From positions 1 through 64,000 of the forward strand of contig CAYYIS010000006.1 in the NCBI GenBank assembly GCA_964470965.1: a stretch of 64,000 nt of DNA, written 5' to 3'. Positions 36,011 through 44,539 of this stretch are shown in pieces. This stretch comes from CAYYIS01 sp964470965. GTDB lineage: Bacteria; JAAXHH01; JABIQT01. The position numbers and the translations under genes are program-made. Within the stretch, counting starts at the first letter, position 1. Every line of letters begins with the position of its first letter. The notes beneath the pieces were generated by a model. It made no database searches and had not been told where the DNA came from. It saw only the letters and a program-made list of their open reading frames with translations.

Positions 36011-37126
36011 ATGAAAATAACCCGCATCTCGCCGTTTCTTGCCGATCGTTATCTGCTGGTTCGCGTTTACACCGACGAGGGACTTATCGGAAACGGCGAG
36101 GCAGGTCTTTGGGCGCATCACAAGACGGTGTATCACGCCATTCAGGAAATCAGCGGCTATTACTTAGGTAAAGATCCCCGGCGTATGGAGCATCACTTCC
36201 AGGTGGTCTCGCGGAATACCCATTTCATGGGTGCCGTGATCAGCGCGGCTATTAGCGCCATCGATATGGCGCTGTGGGATATCCTCGGAAAATCCGCCGA
36301 CCTGCCGGTCTACCAGCTTTTAGGAGGCAAATGCCGAGACAAAGTCAAGGTCTTTACCAACGTATCCGGCGGAACACTTGAGGCATTGGCCGAGAGCGCC
36401 GGCCATGGCGTTGCGCAGGGATTTACCTCCCTGCGCATGACACCATTCTTCAGCGGTTTTGAGCAGAAAACTGCTACGGCGGTAGTGTCTAACGCGGTCA
36501 GGATGGTACAGACCGTCCGTGAGACCATCGGCGACGAGATCGATCTGGGATTGGAGATTCACCGTAACCTGAACCCGGACACGGCCATCATGCTGGCGAA
36601 AGAACTGGAGCCATTCAAAATCCTCTATTACGAAGACCCGCTTGCGCCCGAAAGCATTGAAGCACTCGAATACATCGCCCGTCATGTGGATCTTCCAATC
36701 GCCACCGGCGAGCGATTCTACAACATCTTCCAATTCAAAGATCTGATCGACCGGAAACTCGTCAGTCTAGTCCGACCGGACCTGTCGCTGGCCGGCGGAT
36801 TTACTCAGGTCAAGAAGGTGGCCGCCATCGCGGAGCCCGCGTTTATCGGTATCTTCCCCCACCTGATGGGCAGCCCCGTCAATAACGCCGCATTCGCCCA
36901 CCTGGGCATGGCCATCCCCAATTACGCCCATACGGAATGTAACCCCCATAACAGCCTACTGAGTGAGATCGTCGATGAGCCGTTCAAGGTGGAAAACGGT
37001 TATCGCCTGGTACCGGAACGCCCGGGCATCGGAGTGGAGATCAACGAAGATGTTCTAGAAAGGCTGCCGTATGATCCTGTGGAGATCGCCGGTAGTTACC
37101 AGGCGGACGGTTCGGTAGCACATTAA
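36011..37126 (+). CDS. Enolase-superfamily sugar-acid dehydratase, galactonate-dehydratase-like
   Basis: A 371-residue mandelate racemase/muconate lactonising subgroup protein with an N-terminal capping domain and a (beta/alpha)7beta barrel. Metal ligands by position are E182 (LGLEIHRN), E208 (LYYEDP) and E234 (ATGERF), with H184 and H284 (FPHLMGS) as candidate catalytic bases. Spacing matches the D-galactonate/mannonate dehydratase type, except that the first ligand is Glu rather than Asp. It would dehydrate an aldonic acid to a 2-keto-3-deoxy acid, which fits with the DHDPS/KDG-type aldolase at 42.6 kb. GGAGAGG precedes ATG 36011. Exact substrate unknown. Confidence 0.84.
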   Translation: MKITRISPFLADRYLLVRVYTDEGLIGNGEAGLWAHHKTVYHAIQEISGYYLGKDPRRMEHHFQVVSRNTHFMGAVISAAISAIDMALWDILGKSADLPVYQLLGGKCRDKVKVFTNVSGGTLEALAESAGHGVAQGFTSLRMTPFFSGFEQKTATAVVSNAVRMVQTVRETIGDEIDLGLEIHRNLNPDTAIMLAKELEPFKILYYEDPLAPESIEALEYIARHVDLPIATGERFYNIFQFKDLIDRKLVSLVRPDLSLAGGFTQVKKVAAIAEPAFIGIFPHLMGSPVNNAAFAHLGMAIPNYAHTECNPHNSLLSEIVDEPFKVENGYRLVPERPGIGVEINEDVLERLPYDPVEIAGSYQADGSVAH

Positions 37127-37137
37127 GGAGGAAAAGG

Positions 37138-37299
37138 GGAGCCGCCAAGCCATCTTCCCCGGTCCCACGCCCCGGCAGCGTTCTGGCTATTGAACCGGAT
37201 TTCTACGAAGAATGTATTGGCGTAATCGAACAGAATTCACTCGTCACGGACGACAGCCGACCGCTGTTGCCGGTGGATCATAGCTTGTGGGTGGTGTAG
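37138..37299 (+). pseudogene. Remnant 3' end of a deleted gene after the enolase gene
   Basis: The enolase stop codon overlaps a near-perfect ribosome site AAGGAGG, but no start codon follows at a usable distance. Instead an open frame without a start runs to a TAG at 37297-37299 and ends in a protein-like tail (FYEECIGVIEQNSLV, then TDDSRPLLPVDHSLWVV). The simplest reading is that the next operon gene lost its start and body by deletion. The tail vaguely resembles the end of a Gfo/Idh-type dehydrogenase, but that is weak. Confidence 0.4.
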
Positions 37300-37306
37300 G
37301 CTCCCT

Positions 37307-38107
37307 TCAGTCCCCCTCTGGCGAATAACTGTACCGATATATCTCCCGTGCCCGGTCTGACATGCTGTCCCATACCTTACCTAGATCCGCCTGCGGGATC
37401 TCTCCCGGCATGCGATGGAATTTCCGGAAATACACCAACGCTATCATGGAACGGATAACGTCCGTATTATTGGGCATTCCCCGGTGCAGCATACGCATGT
37501 CGCGTACTACCACGGAACCTGCAGGTATCTCGGTACGGACGGACGGTAAACGGGCGGCTTTTTCCTCGGACCAGCGGGTGTAGGGATCGTCTATTATCTC
37601 CGGGTCCGTATCGACGATCAGGTGAGAGCCGGGCCACACTTCGGTACAACCGTTTTCGATGGTAAAATCCACGAGCGGAATATTGACCGCCAGGGTGGCC
37701 GGCGGCAGGACATACGGCACTTCAGGAAATAGGTGCTCCGAATCCCTGTGGATCCACTGAACCGGGGAGCCGGGCCAGGCGGTATTGCATCCGTAGGGCA
37801 GGTACGAGTACACCTCTTTACCCATGGCCTTATAGATGATCTGCATAGCCATGGGATGCTCTATAATCAGCGGATCCAGAAACGGCGGCTCCATGGGCGG
37901 GGATCCCCCGCCGTGGGCCTCTGGTGGTTTGCCCCCCACCAGACCCAATAACTTTTCCTCCAACGGTATGCGGATCTCCTTGACCCATTGCACGGGCAAC
38001 ACCCTCTCCAGAATGACATAACCCACCTCATGCAGCACCTGTACGGCAAGGTTCAGGGTAACGTCATTCAATGTACCGGATGCTATTTCCAATTCCGAAA
38101 TTTTCAT
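37307..38107 (-). CDS. Phytanoyl-CoA dioxygenase (PhyH) family, copy 3
   Basis: A Fe(II)/2-oxoglutarate oxygenase of 266 residues. Ligands are H120-R-D122 (QWIHRDSEH) and H208 (MLHRGMPNNT), with R219 for the co-substrate; GCTEVWPGSH is the loop before. It has a Gly/Pro-rich insert (GGKPPEAHGGGSPPMEPP) near residues 58-75 that the other copies lack. The ATG at 38107 is preferred: GAAAGG lies 7 bases before it, while the upstream TTG at 38131 has no site. It is on the opposite strand to copies 1 and 2, convergent with the remnant at 37.2 kb. Substrate unknown. Confidence 0.86.
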   Translation of the reverse strand: MKISELEIASGTLNDVTLNLAVQVLHEVGYVILERVLPVQWVKEIRIPLEEKLLGLVGGKPPEAHGGGSPPMEPPFLDPLIIEHPMAMQIIYKAMGKEVYSYLPYGCNTAWPGSPVQWIHRDSEHLFPEVPYVLPPATLAVNIPLVDFTIENGCTEVWPGSHLIVDTDPEIIDDPYTRWSEEKAARLPSVRTEIPAGSVVVRDMRMLHRGMPNNTDVIRSMIALVYFRKFHRMPGEIPQADLGKVWDSMSDRAREIYRYSYSPEGD

Positions 38108-38457
38108 CCTAAACCCTTTCAATTTAAACAATCAGCGCTGACGCGTTGGATACAGACATTCAAAACCGAATTATCACTTTAAACAACAAGATTCCTCGGC
38201 AGACAGAAAACCCCTGTGAGAGCTCGCCGTTTTTCCCCGAGACGTCATGTCCGTCTACCTGGCACCGGACGCGGACGCGATCGTGAAACGTCTTCTGACT
38301 CCGGATATAGTCCTGGCGGTCCTGGTACTCACGACCGCCTGCGGGCATGCATATGGGAAATCGACAGGACACCGGAGCAGATACCAACCAGCCGAGGGTC
38401 CATGGGGCATCTTTAAGATCAGATGGCCACCTATCATTGGGCAACTGCCGGAGACGG
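38108..38457. other. 350-bp intergenic region
   Basis: Between the PhyH copy 3 gene and the MFS gene, both on the minus strand. Two overlapping open frames (one on each strand) cover most of it, but neither has a ribosome site or a recognisable sequence. I see no RNA, repeat or convincing terminator. Confidence 0.4.
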
Positions 38458-39666
38458 CTATCCAGACTCGTCCTTGTCCCGGAATCCCGGCAGCCTCATC
38501 AGCGTTCCGGCGATTCCCAGGACCGCCACGCACGCACTCAGGGCCAAGGCAATCGGGCTACCCAGAACCGTCGCCAGACCACCGATCTGGAGGCGGCCCA
38601 GCGGTCCGCCTCCAATGGCCAGGGCCAGGGCACCGATCATGCGGGCGCGCATGACGTCGCTGGCGGTCTGCAGTATGATGGACGACTGCATCACGCTGAA
38701 GCCTGATTGCCCAATTCCGGCGATGACCAGAAACAGAATCGACAGGGGGTATGAGGTAGACAGCGCGAACCCCAAAATCGCTGCCGATCCGATTAACGAG
38801 CTGCCCGCGAAAACCCATCCGTTGCGCCGAAAACGCTTGAGCCAGTTAACCGGTACGATCCCTATAAACGATCCCACTCCGATACAGGCCCCCAGAATAC
38901 CAAGATCGATCGGGCCACGATGAAGGATGTCCCGTGCAAAAACAGGAAGGAGTGTTTGATACGGAAACGTGAACGCGTTCATAAAAAGTGTGATCAACAG
39001 AACCCCCATAATGGGCTGACGTTTACGGATGTATCGGTAGCCATCTTTAAGGTCATCCCAGGAAGATCCTCCTTCCGGACGATCGGATTCATCGGGCGCG
39101 TTCGCCATACGCAACAGAATCCAAAGTTGCACCACGTACACACCGAATAATAGCGGGAATCCTCCCTTTACCCCCATAAATTCCAGAATCATACCGCTGA
39201 GGAATGGACCCGCTACCCTAGAGATGTTTTGAGGGATATTCTCCAGGACCATGGCGTCCACGGTCTGTTCTTTGCCCACCAGATCCGGAATCATTGCCCG
39301 CCGGGACGACCAGTCGTACGCACTGCCGACACCGATCAGGACAGAACCCACGGCCAGATGCCAGAACGCCAGGCGGTCCGACACCACAAGAAGGGATAAC
39401 ACGGCGAAGAGAGAGACGTTGATGAACTGTGAGGCAATAATGATCCGCCGGTAGCTGATCCGGGCGGCCACCGTGCTGATGAAGGGACCGAACAGCAGAA
39501 ACGGCGCCATACGATAGAATCCGACCAGCGCCACCTGCCCGGCTGAATTGGTAAGTTCGAGCACCACCCAGCCGATGATAATCTGTTCCATCCACAGCGT
39601 CTGCCACCAGAGAATATTAGCCATCCAAAGACGGCGGAAATCATCTATAGTAAGCGGTGCGGTCAC
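38458..39666 (-). CDS. MFS transporter (EntS/MFS_3-like exporter)
   Basis: A protein of 402 residues with 12 predicted membrane helices. The loop after helix 4 (GSAYDWSSRRAMIPDLVGKEQTVDA) matches the MFS_3 group (enterobactin exporter EntS and macrolide/tetracycline exporter-like), where 'RRAMIPDLV' is conserved. It most likely exports a small molecule. Its end overlaps no gene; upstream on the same strand lies a decayed penicillin-acylase gene and then the aldo/keto reductase. Cargo unknown. Confidence 0.83.
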   Translation of the reverse strand: MTAPLTIDDFRRLWMANILWWQTLWMEQIIIGWVVLELTNSAGQVALVGFYRMAPFLLFGPFISTVAARISYRRIIIASQFINVSLFAVLSLLVVSDRLAFWHLAVGSVLIGVGSAYDWSSRRAMIPDLVGKEQTVDAMVLENIPQNISRVAGPFLSGMILEFMGVKGGFPLLFGVYVVQLWILLRMANAPDESDRPEGGSSWDDLKDGYRYIRKRQPIMGVLLITLFMNAFTFPYQTLLPVFARDILHRGPIDLGILGACIGVGSFIGIVPVNWLKRFRRNGWVFAGSSLIGSAAILGFALSTSYPLSILFLVIAGIGQSGFSVMQSSIILQTASDVMRARMIGALALAIGGGPLGRLQIGGLATVLGSPIALALSACVAVLGIAGTLMRLPGFRDKDESG

Positions 39667-39704
39667 CTTCCAGCGGTGGGATAGTTTTTGTAACGCTTTC
39701 TCAA

Positions 39705-39902
39705 TCAGAATAGGGTGCCTTCTGGATTTGGCTCAAGCATCAGCATGGCAGACATGGCGGTTTTTACGACCTCCCGAATGTATACCAGCGGATGAAAATC
39801 TCCGTCGGACCAGAGCAGTATCATATCATCGTAATGGGAATGGCCCGACTGGCCAGGCACACCGATCGCAACCGAACGGTCCCCATCGACGAAATCGATA
39901 AT
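39705..39902 (-). pseudogene. Decayed penicillin-acylase-family gene, C-terminal end only
   Basis: A reading frame of 65 codons with no start gives a clear C-terminus of a penicillin amidase/acylase (Ntn-hydrolase) protein: IIDFVDGDRSVAIG, then GVPGQSGHSHYDDMILLW, then GDFHPLVYIREVV and a natural stop. The upstream bases continue the homology (SYR) across an in-frame TAA at 39903-39905 and then lose it through frame changes. The N-terminal ~600 residues, including the catalytic Ser, are gone. It is therefore a relic, not a gene. Confidence 0.72.
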
Positions 39903-40040
39903 TTACCGGTAACTGGGTTTGTGCCGTCTATAACCCAGTTGTTACGCCGATGTCGTTACCGAATTCGAGAGGTTTTTCGCCGCCGTATGGCCGGACGTTC
40001 TCCGGACGGCTCGATCTTCAAGGGATGACAATTCCGCGCC

Positions 40041-41036
40041 CTATCGTCCCCTGACCGGGTACTGCGGATCGTTGTAGCCATTGCCGGTATGTTCACCCGG
40101 CGGAACGAGAGCGTCTACGGCAACTCCGTCTTCAGCGGTTACCTGCACATCCAGAGCGCCCAGATTGTCGTCGAGTTGCTCCAGGGTACGCGGTCCCACA
40201 ATAACAGAGGTGATAACCGGGTTCGCCATGGCCCAGGCAAGCGCGAACCGGGAGAGCGGCACACCGTGGGCGTCAGCCAGCGGTTTCAGCGACCGGGCTA
40301 CGTCAAAACTTTCGTCCCGCAATTCAGTCTGCTGAATCCGCCGGTCCCCGCGGTCGGCTCTCGAACCTACCGGCGGTGCTTCTCCCCGAGCATATTTTCC
40401 GGTGAGTACACCCCGGGCAAGCGGACTGTACGAGACGACGCCGATTCCATACTTGCGACAGAGGGGAAACAGCTCCAACTCCGCGTCCCTATTGACGATA
40501 TTGTACAGCGGCTGCACCGCCGCAAACGACGCATATTGTTTCTCCCGGCTGACCCACAGCGCCTCGCACAGCTGCCATGCATAGTAGTTGGAACATGCGA
40601 TATACCGGACTTTTCCTGCGCGGACGCAGTCGTCCAGTGCGCCCAGCGTCTCCTCCACGGGCGTATCGTAATCCGGTGCATGAATATAATACAGATCGAT
40701 ATAATCCGTGTCCATTCGAGACAGGCTCTCATCCACTGCATCAATGATATGCATCCGGCCAGCGCCCTGATCGTTCGGGCCCTCACCCATGGGTCCCCGC
40801 CCCTTGGTGGCCAGAACAATCTGATGCCGTTTGTCCTTTATAGCTCGCCCGACGATCCGTTCCGACTCCCCGGCATTGTACACATTGGCGGTATCGATAA
40901 AATTGATCCCTGCTTCAAAGGCCCGATCAATGATCCCAATGGCGTCCGCTTCGTCGGTCGGCGTTCCAAACATCATAGCGCCGAGACAGAGAGGGGATAC
41001 TTTTATACCATTACGGCCTAGATTCACATAGTCCAT
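40041..41036 (-). CDS. Aldo/keto reductase
   Basis: A 331-residue NADPH-dependent oxidoreductase with the complete AKR catalytic tetrad: D48 (FIDTANVY), Y53, K78 (LATKG) and H119 (YIHAPD). SYSPLARGVLTGKY and the C-terminal SVIVGPRTLEQLDDN bind the cofactor. It belongs to the YghZ/YajO-like group. It would reduce a sugar-derived or xenobiotic aldehyde or ketone. AAGGAA precedes ATG 41036. It diverges from the PIG-L gene, so the 160-bp space between them should contain two promoters. Substrate unknown. Confidence 0.88.
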   Translation of the reverse strand: MDYVNLGRNGIKVSPLCLGAMMFGTPTDEADAIGIIDRAFEAGINFIDTANVYNAGESERIVGRAIKDKRHQIVLATKGRGPMGEGPNDQGAGRMHIIDAVDESLSRMDTDYIDLYYIHAPDYDTPVEETLGALDDCVRAGKVRYIACSNYYAWQLCEALWVSREKQYASFAAVQPLYNIVNRDAELELFPLCRKYGIGVVSYSPLARGVLTGKYARGEAPPVGSRADRGDRRIQQTELRDESFDVARSLKPLADAHGVPLSRFALAWAMANPVITSVIVGPRTLEQLDDNLGALDVQVTAEDGVAVDALVPPGEHTGNGYNDPQYPVRGR

Positions 41037-41197
41037 AGAAATTCCTTAATATGACACAGTTAAAAAGGGTTGACGGAAGGAACCGGCGTTCTATATTCTG
41101 AATTATCACGCCCCCAAAAATGCCGGATCGTCTGGATTCAGGATGTTCAAAATATCCGGCAAATCAAGGTACGTCAATCCAAAAGAAGGCTCCCTCT

Positions 41198-42061
41198 ATG
41201 GCCGACCCTCTCCGCGTCCTTTCTATCGGTGCGCACCCTGCCGACATATTTGATCAATCCGGTGGCACTATGGCCCATCATACCGCCCGGGGAGACTGGG
41301 TCGGCTGCGTGGTCCTGACCCACGGCGCACGGGTACATGACACGGTTATCAGTGAAGGGATGTTCCACCTGGACAAGGTTCCGGAGTCGGACGACCTGGT
41401 TCAGATGATGCAGGATAGGGCGGATGTGAAAGCACAGGAAGCCAGAACCGCCTGTCGTGCCCTTGGCGTGGAGGACATATATTTCTTCGGTGCGGACGAC
41501 GCGGTATTGCTACCGGACAAACCCACGGTACAGCGGCTTGCACAGTTGCTGCGAGAGCTTAAGCCGGATATCATCCTTACCCACTTCCCTGAAGAAGGCG
41601 GCGGCATATGGAACCCCCATGCCGTTACCGGGCAGATCGTGATGCTCGCACTCGGATTCGCAGGTTCGGTCGATCCGGGTGACCGGAATCCACCGCATCG
41701 GGTTATGCAGGTATTCTACTGGGGCTGTGGGGCAGCAAGCCTACCGAGCAATGTGTGGGATGCCCGGGGCGGATATTACAATGATGTGTTCATAGACATC
41801 ACGGATGTGGTCGAAAAAAAACTCGCGGCGCTGGATGCCTTGATGAGCCAGGGTTACGGTGGCGACTATGCCCGCAAGAGAATCGAAACCTCCGATGGTG
41901 CTTTCGGTACCGCCGGAGGTGTCGCCTATGCGGAAGGATTCATTACGTTGAGGGCCGAGACGCACTACCACCTTCCGGTGACGGACTATGCACGTCAGGC
42001 GGCCCGTGATTCGGACCATGAACACATGGCGCGGTACAGCTATAAAATAAAATCCGTGTAG
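41198..42061 (+). CDS. PIG-L/LmbE-family deacetylase with altered active site
   Basis: A 287-residue protein of the zinc-dependent N-acetylglucosaminyl deacetylase family. The metal motif, normally AHPDD, reads GAHPADIFDQSGG: H13 and D16 remain, but the first Asp (position 15, the general base in MshB-type enzymes) is Ala. The distal metal His is kept in WNPHAVTG (H141). Deacetylation by the usual mechanism would be impaired unless another residue acts as base. AGAAGG is 8 bases before ATG 41198; the frame is open to 41120. It heads a plus-strand run through rhamnose mutarotase, aldolase, an unknown gene, PhyH copy 4 and an isomerase. Confidence 0.8.
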   Translation: MADPLRVLSIGAHPADIFDQSGGTMAHHTARGDWVGCVVLTHGARVHDTVISEGMFHLDKVPESDDLVQMMQDRADVKAQEARTACRALGVEDIYFFGADDAVLLPDKPTVQRLAQLLRELKPDIILTHFPEEGGGIWNPHAVTGQIVMLALGFAGSVDPGDRNPPHRVMQVFYWGCGAASLPSNVWDARGGYYNDVFIDITDVVEKKLAALDALMSQGYGGDYARKRIETSDGAFGTAGGVAYAEGFITLRAETHYHLPVTDYARQAARDSDHEHMARYSYKIKSV

Positions 42062-42219
42062 CAGATTCTGGAATCCAAAGCCCGTGAGGCACCTGCCGGG
42101 GGTCAACAATTTTGATACACACTGTGCTCAAACAATACAGATCCAGCGAAATGGTCCTGAAATCCGGAATTGCCAATTGGTGTTGAGAATTCGAGTAATC
42201 GTATTTGGGGGGAACATGT

Positions 42220-42540
42220 ATGCAGCGCGTGGGATTTATGTTGAAGGTTAAGCAGGACAAAATAGAAGAATATAAGGAGCATCATAAATCGGTCTGGCCG
42301 GAGATGCTGGATGCGCTCCGGGAGGCGGGGTGGCATAATTACTCCCTCTTTATGACCGACGAAGGGCTCCTGTTCGGCTATGTGGAAACACCCGATTTCG
42401 AACGGGCACTCGAAAAAATGGCAGAGACAGATGTCAACAAACGTTGGCAGGACTTCATGGCTCCGTACTTCGAGGATATCGGCGGCAAACATGCCGACGA
42501 AAGCATGGTTCCTCTGGAAAAGGTGTTCTATCTGGAATAA
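42220..42540 (+). CDS. rhaM: L-rhamnose mutarotase family (DUF718)
   Basis: A 106-residue ferredoxin-like protein, nearly the same length as E. coli RhaM. The N-terminal MQRVGFMLKVKQDKIEEYKE, the His pair H21/H22 and SVWPEML match the family; His22 is the catalytic acid in RhaM. It interconverts alpha and beta anomers of L-rhamnose or a similar 6-deoxy sugar. GGGGGG at 42207-42212 serves the ATG at 42220. No rhamnose isomerase, kinase or aldolase is nearby, so the sugar may be fucose-like or the pathway may be oxidative. Symbol given by family. Confidence 0.82.
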   Translation: MQRVGFMLKVKQDKIEEYKEHHKSVWPEMLDALREAGWHNYSLFMTDEGLLFGYVETPDFERALEKMAETDVNKRWQDFMAPYFEDIGGKHADESMVPLEKVFYLE

Positions 42541-42576
42541 GAAGCCTACCCCGAAGGTTTCTTTTGGAGCATTTTG

Positions 42577-43488
42577 ATGCAGCCCATAGAAGGCATGGTA
42601 CCTGTACTTCCCACGCCTTACAACGAAGACGAAACGATCGACGCAGCAAGCCTGCGACGTGTGGTAGATTTTTGTATCGATCACACAGCGGCAGCAGTCT
42701 GTTTGCCCGCATACGGCGGTGAGTTCTTCAAACTCTCCGAAGACGAACGCGTTGAAGTCGTCCGGATCGCATCCGCCCATGCGGACGGACGGATTCCGGT
42801 CGTGGGGCAGGCCAACCACACCTCTCAGCGGATCGCTACACTAATGGCCCGGCAGATGCAGGACAGCGGGGCCGACTTGATCAGCGTCGCTGTGCCCCGA
42901 TTGTTTGGGCTGAACGAACAGGATCTCCTCCGATTTATCATACCGATCGCCGAATCGATCACCGTTCCGCTACTCATTCAGGATTTCAATCCGGGCGGCG
43001 CCACCGTCGGTGCCGAATTTGCCCGACAGTTGCACGAAGCCTGTCCGAATTTTCAATACCTCAAACTTGAAGAACCTTTGATGGGGGCAAAAGTACGGGC
43101 TGTCCGGGAGGCCACCCAGGGTCAGGTAGGCGTCCTGGAAGGGTGGGGCGGCATGTACATGCTGGAGCTAATCCCCTCCGGTATCTGCGGCGTCATGCCA
43201 GGCGTCACAGCCTTTCCGATCCTCAATCGGGCCTTCCGCCTGTACAGGTCCGGTAACATCCGGGACGCATTTACGGTTTTTTCTCAAGTCCTTCCGTTCG
43301 TGGTGTTTCAACTTCAACATATGGAACTGTACCTCAACATGGAAAAGCGCGCGCTCAACCGCCTCGGTCTGCTCAAAACATCGCTGGTACGGGAAGCGGC
43401 TCTTTCCATGGATAAGGCTGTAATCGATTACGGTGATTTTTTAATCGACCAGGTAATCGAAGCCTTACACGGTTCAGATGCCGCCTGA
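42577..43488 (+). CDS. DHDPS/NAL-family aldolase or dehydratase
   Basis: A 303-residue TIM-barrel lyase of the DapA family. The Schiff-base Lys is K163 (FQYLKLEEP). The triad differs from true DapA: the GTTGE loop is PAYGGEF and the catalytic Tyr (YNxP) is Phe (IQDFNPGG, F137). Hence it is not lysine biosynthesis; it is more like a 2-keto-3-deoxy-sugar-acid aldolase or dehydratase. That role would follow the galactonate-dehydratase-like enzyme in the same island. A TTG at 42574 also fits, but GGAG is 7 bases from ATG 42577. It runs within the PIG-L operon. Confidence 0.82.
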   Translation: MQPIEGMVPVLPTPYNEDETIDAASLRRVVDFCIDHTAAAVCLPAYGGEFFKLSEDERVEVVRIASAHADGRIPVVGQANHTSQRIATLMARQMQDSGADLISVAVPRLFGLNEQDLLRFIIPIAESITVPLLIQDFNPGGATVGAEFARQLHEACPNFQYLKLEEPLMGAKVRAVREATQGQVGVLEGWGGMYMLELIPSGICGVMPGVTAFPILNRAFRLYRSGNIRDAFTVFSQVLPFVVFQLQHMELYLNMEKRALNRLGLLKTSLVREAALSMDKAVIDYGDFLIDQVIEALHGSDAA

Positions 43489-43498
43489 AAGGTGCACC

Positions 43499-44527
43499 GT
43501 GAGAGATCATACCTCAGACACTCCGGTTTTTAGCGACCACGACCGAACGCTTATCGTTGCCATAGTCGACGCGTTGCATGCCTCCGACAGATCCGATGTT
43601 CTTGAGTTGGAGCAGTCCCTCGAAGATTCCATCGAACGCCTTGAGCGTCTGGCGGCGCTCATGATGGCTTATCCATCCCCGCGACAGAGCCAGAAGCTGG
43701 GAGACCAGACCCGCAACCACACCACCCTCATAGAAGCCCTTTCCGATGCGACACCCTTCACAACAGATCTTATTCTTCCCATGCGCGTCATGGTAGGCCA
43801 GACCTATGTCGTGGCACGTCTCAATTTCTTTCGTCTCCTGCACCGCCTGGCTAAAGGGACCGCAACGCAGCCGGCGGTGAAAGACGCAATCATGGAACGG
43901 ATCAGCCAGACCATTCATGCCAGGGTGATCGAGATACTGCTGATCTCGATCGTGGGAGATAAATCGGTAGAGGGGCCGGTACGTACGAAAGGCGCTGAGG
44001 CGCTTACCTGCTTCTGGGAGGACCGGTTCGCCGGCGGCCTTGAAACCTTTCGTCCCGTCCTGCAGGCTACATGGGAAGCCCGGAGGAAGATCACGGTACA
44101 GCTGGGAACCATGATGGGCGTTGCAGAGATATTCTCTTTGCTGGGAAAAGGATGCGATTACCGATTTATCGACTATTTCGGCAGGGGAACATGCCCCCAA
44201 GAAGAACAGCAGGCACTTGAAGAATTCCTGTTCGGTCTGTCCAAGGAACAAATTGATTCGCTAAAAACAACGATTGGCCACGGCAACCATCCGATCGTAG
44301 ATCACCTATCAGACCCTGCCGCACTGGATGCATCGTATCTGGATCATCATTCCCTGACGGATTTTGTCACCCGGCTGTATCTGTTTTTCGTGAAACGCCA
44401 CCTCGAGGCTATGACCCGCAGAGTCAGTGGCGCCCAGGGGCCCGCCCGTACCGCGGAAGAATATGTGATGATATACTTTCTTGAACAGGATGACATGGCG
44501 AAAATCACCGGCGAAGTTGAACAATAA
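43499..44527 (+). CDS. Unrecognised helical protein
   Basis: A soluble protein of about 342 residues that I do not recognise. It is mostly alpha-helical with no signal peptide or membrane helix. Features include an early acidic helical segment (DVLELEQSLEDSIERLERL), a hydrophobic middle (ARVIEILLISIVGDK) and a late MTRRVSGAQGPARTAEEY. A GTG at 43499 is preferred because AAAGG lies 6 bases before it; an ATG at 43478 would overlap the aldolase gene by 11 bp. Its tight packing between aldolase and PhyH copy 4 (12 bp) means it belongs to the operon. Confidence 0.65.
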   Translation: MRDHTSDTPVFSDHDRTLIVAIVDALHASDRSDVLELEQSLEDSIERLERLAALMMAYPSPRQSQKLGDQTRNHTTLIEALSDATPFTTDLILPMRVMVGQTYVVARLNFFRLLHRLAKGTATQPAVKDAIMERISQTIHARVIEILLISIVGDKSVEGPVRTKGAEALTCFWEDRFAGGLETFRPVLQATWEARRKITVQLGTMMGVAEIFSLLGKGCDYRFIDYFGRGTCPQEEQQALEEFLFGLSKEQIDSLKTTIGHGNHPIVDHLSDPAALDASYLDHHSLTDFVTRLYLFFVKRHLEAMTRRVSGAQGPARTAEEYVMIYFLEQDDMAKITGEVEQ

Positions 44528-44539
44528 GGTCAAGAATCA

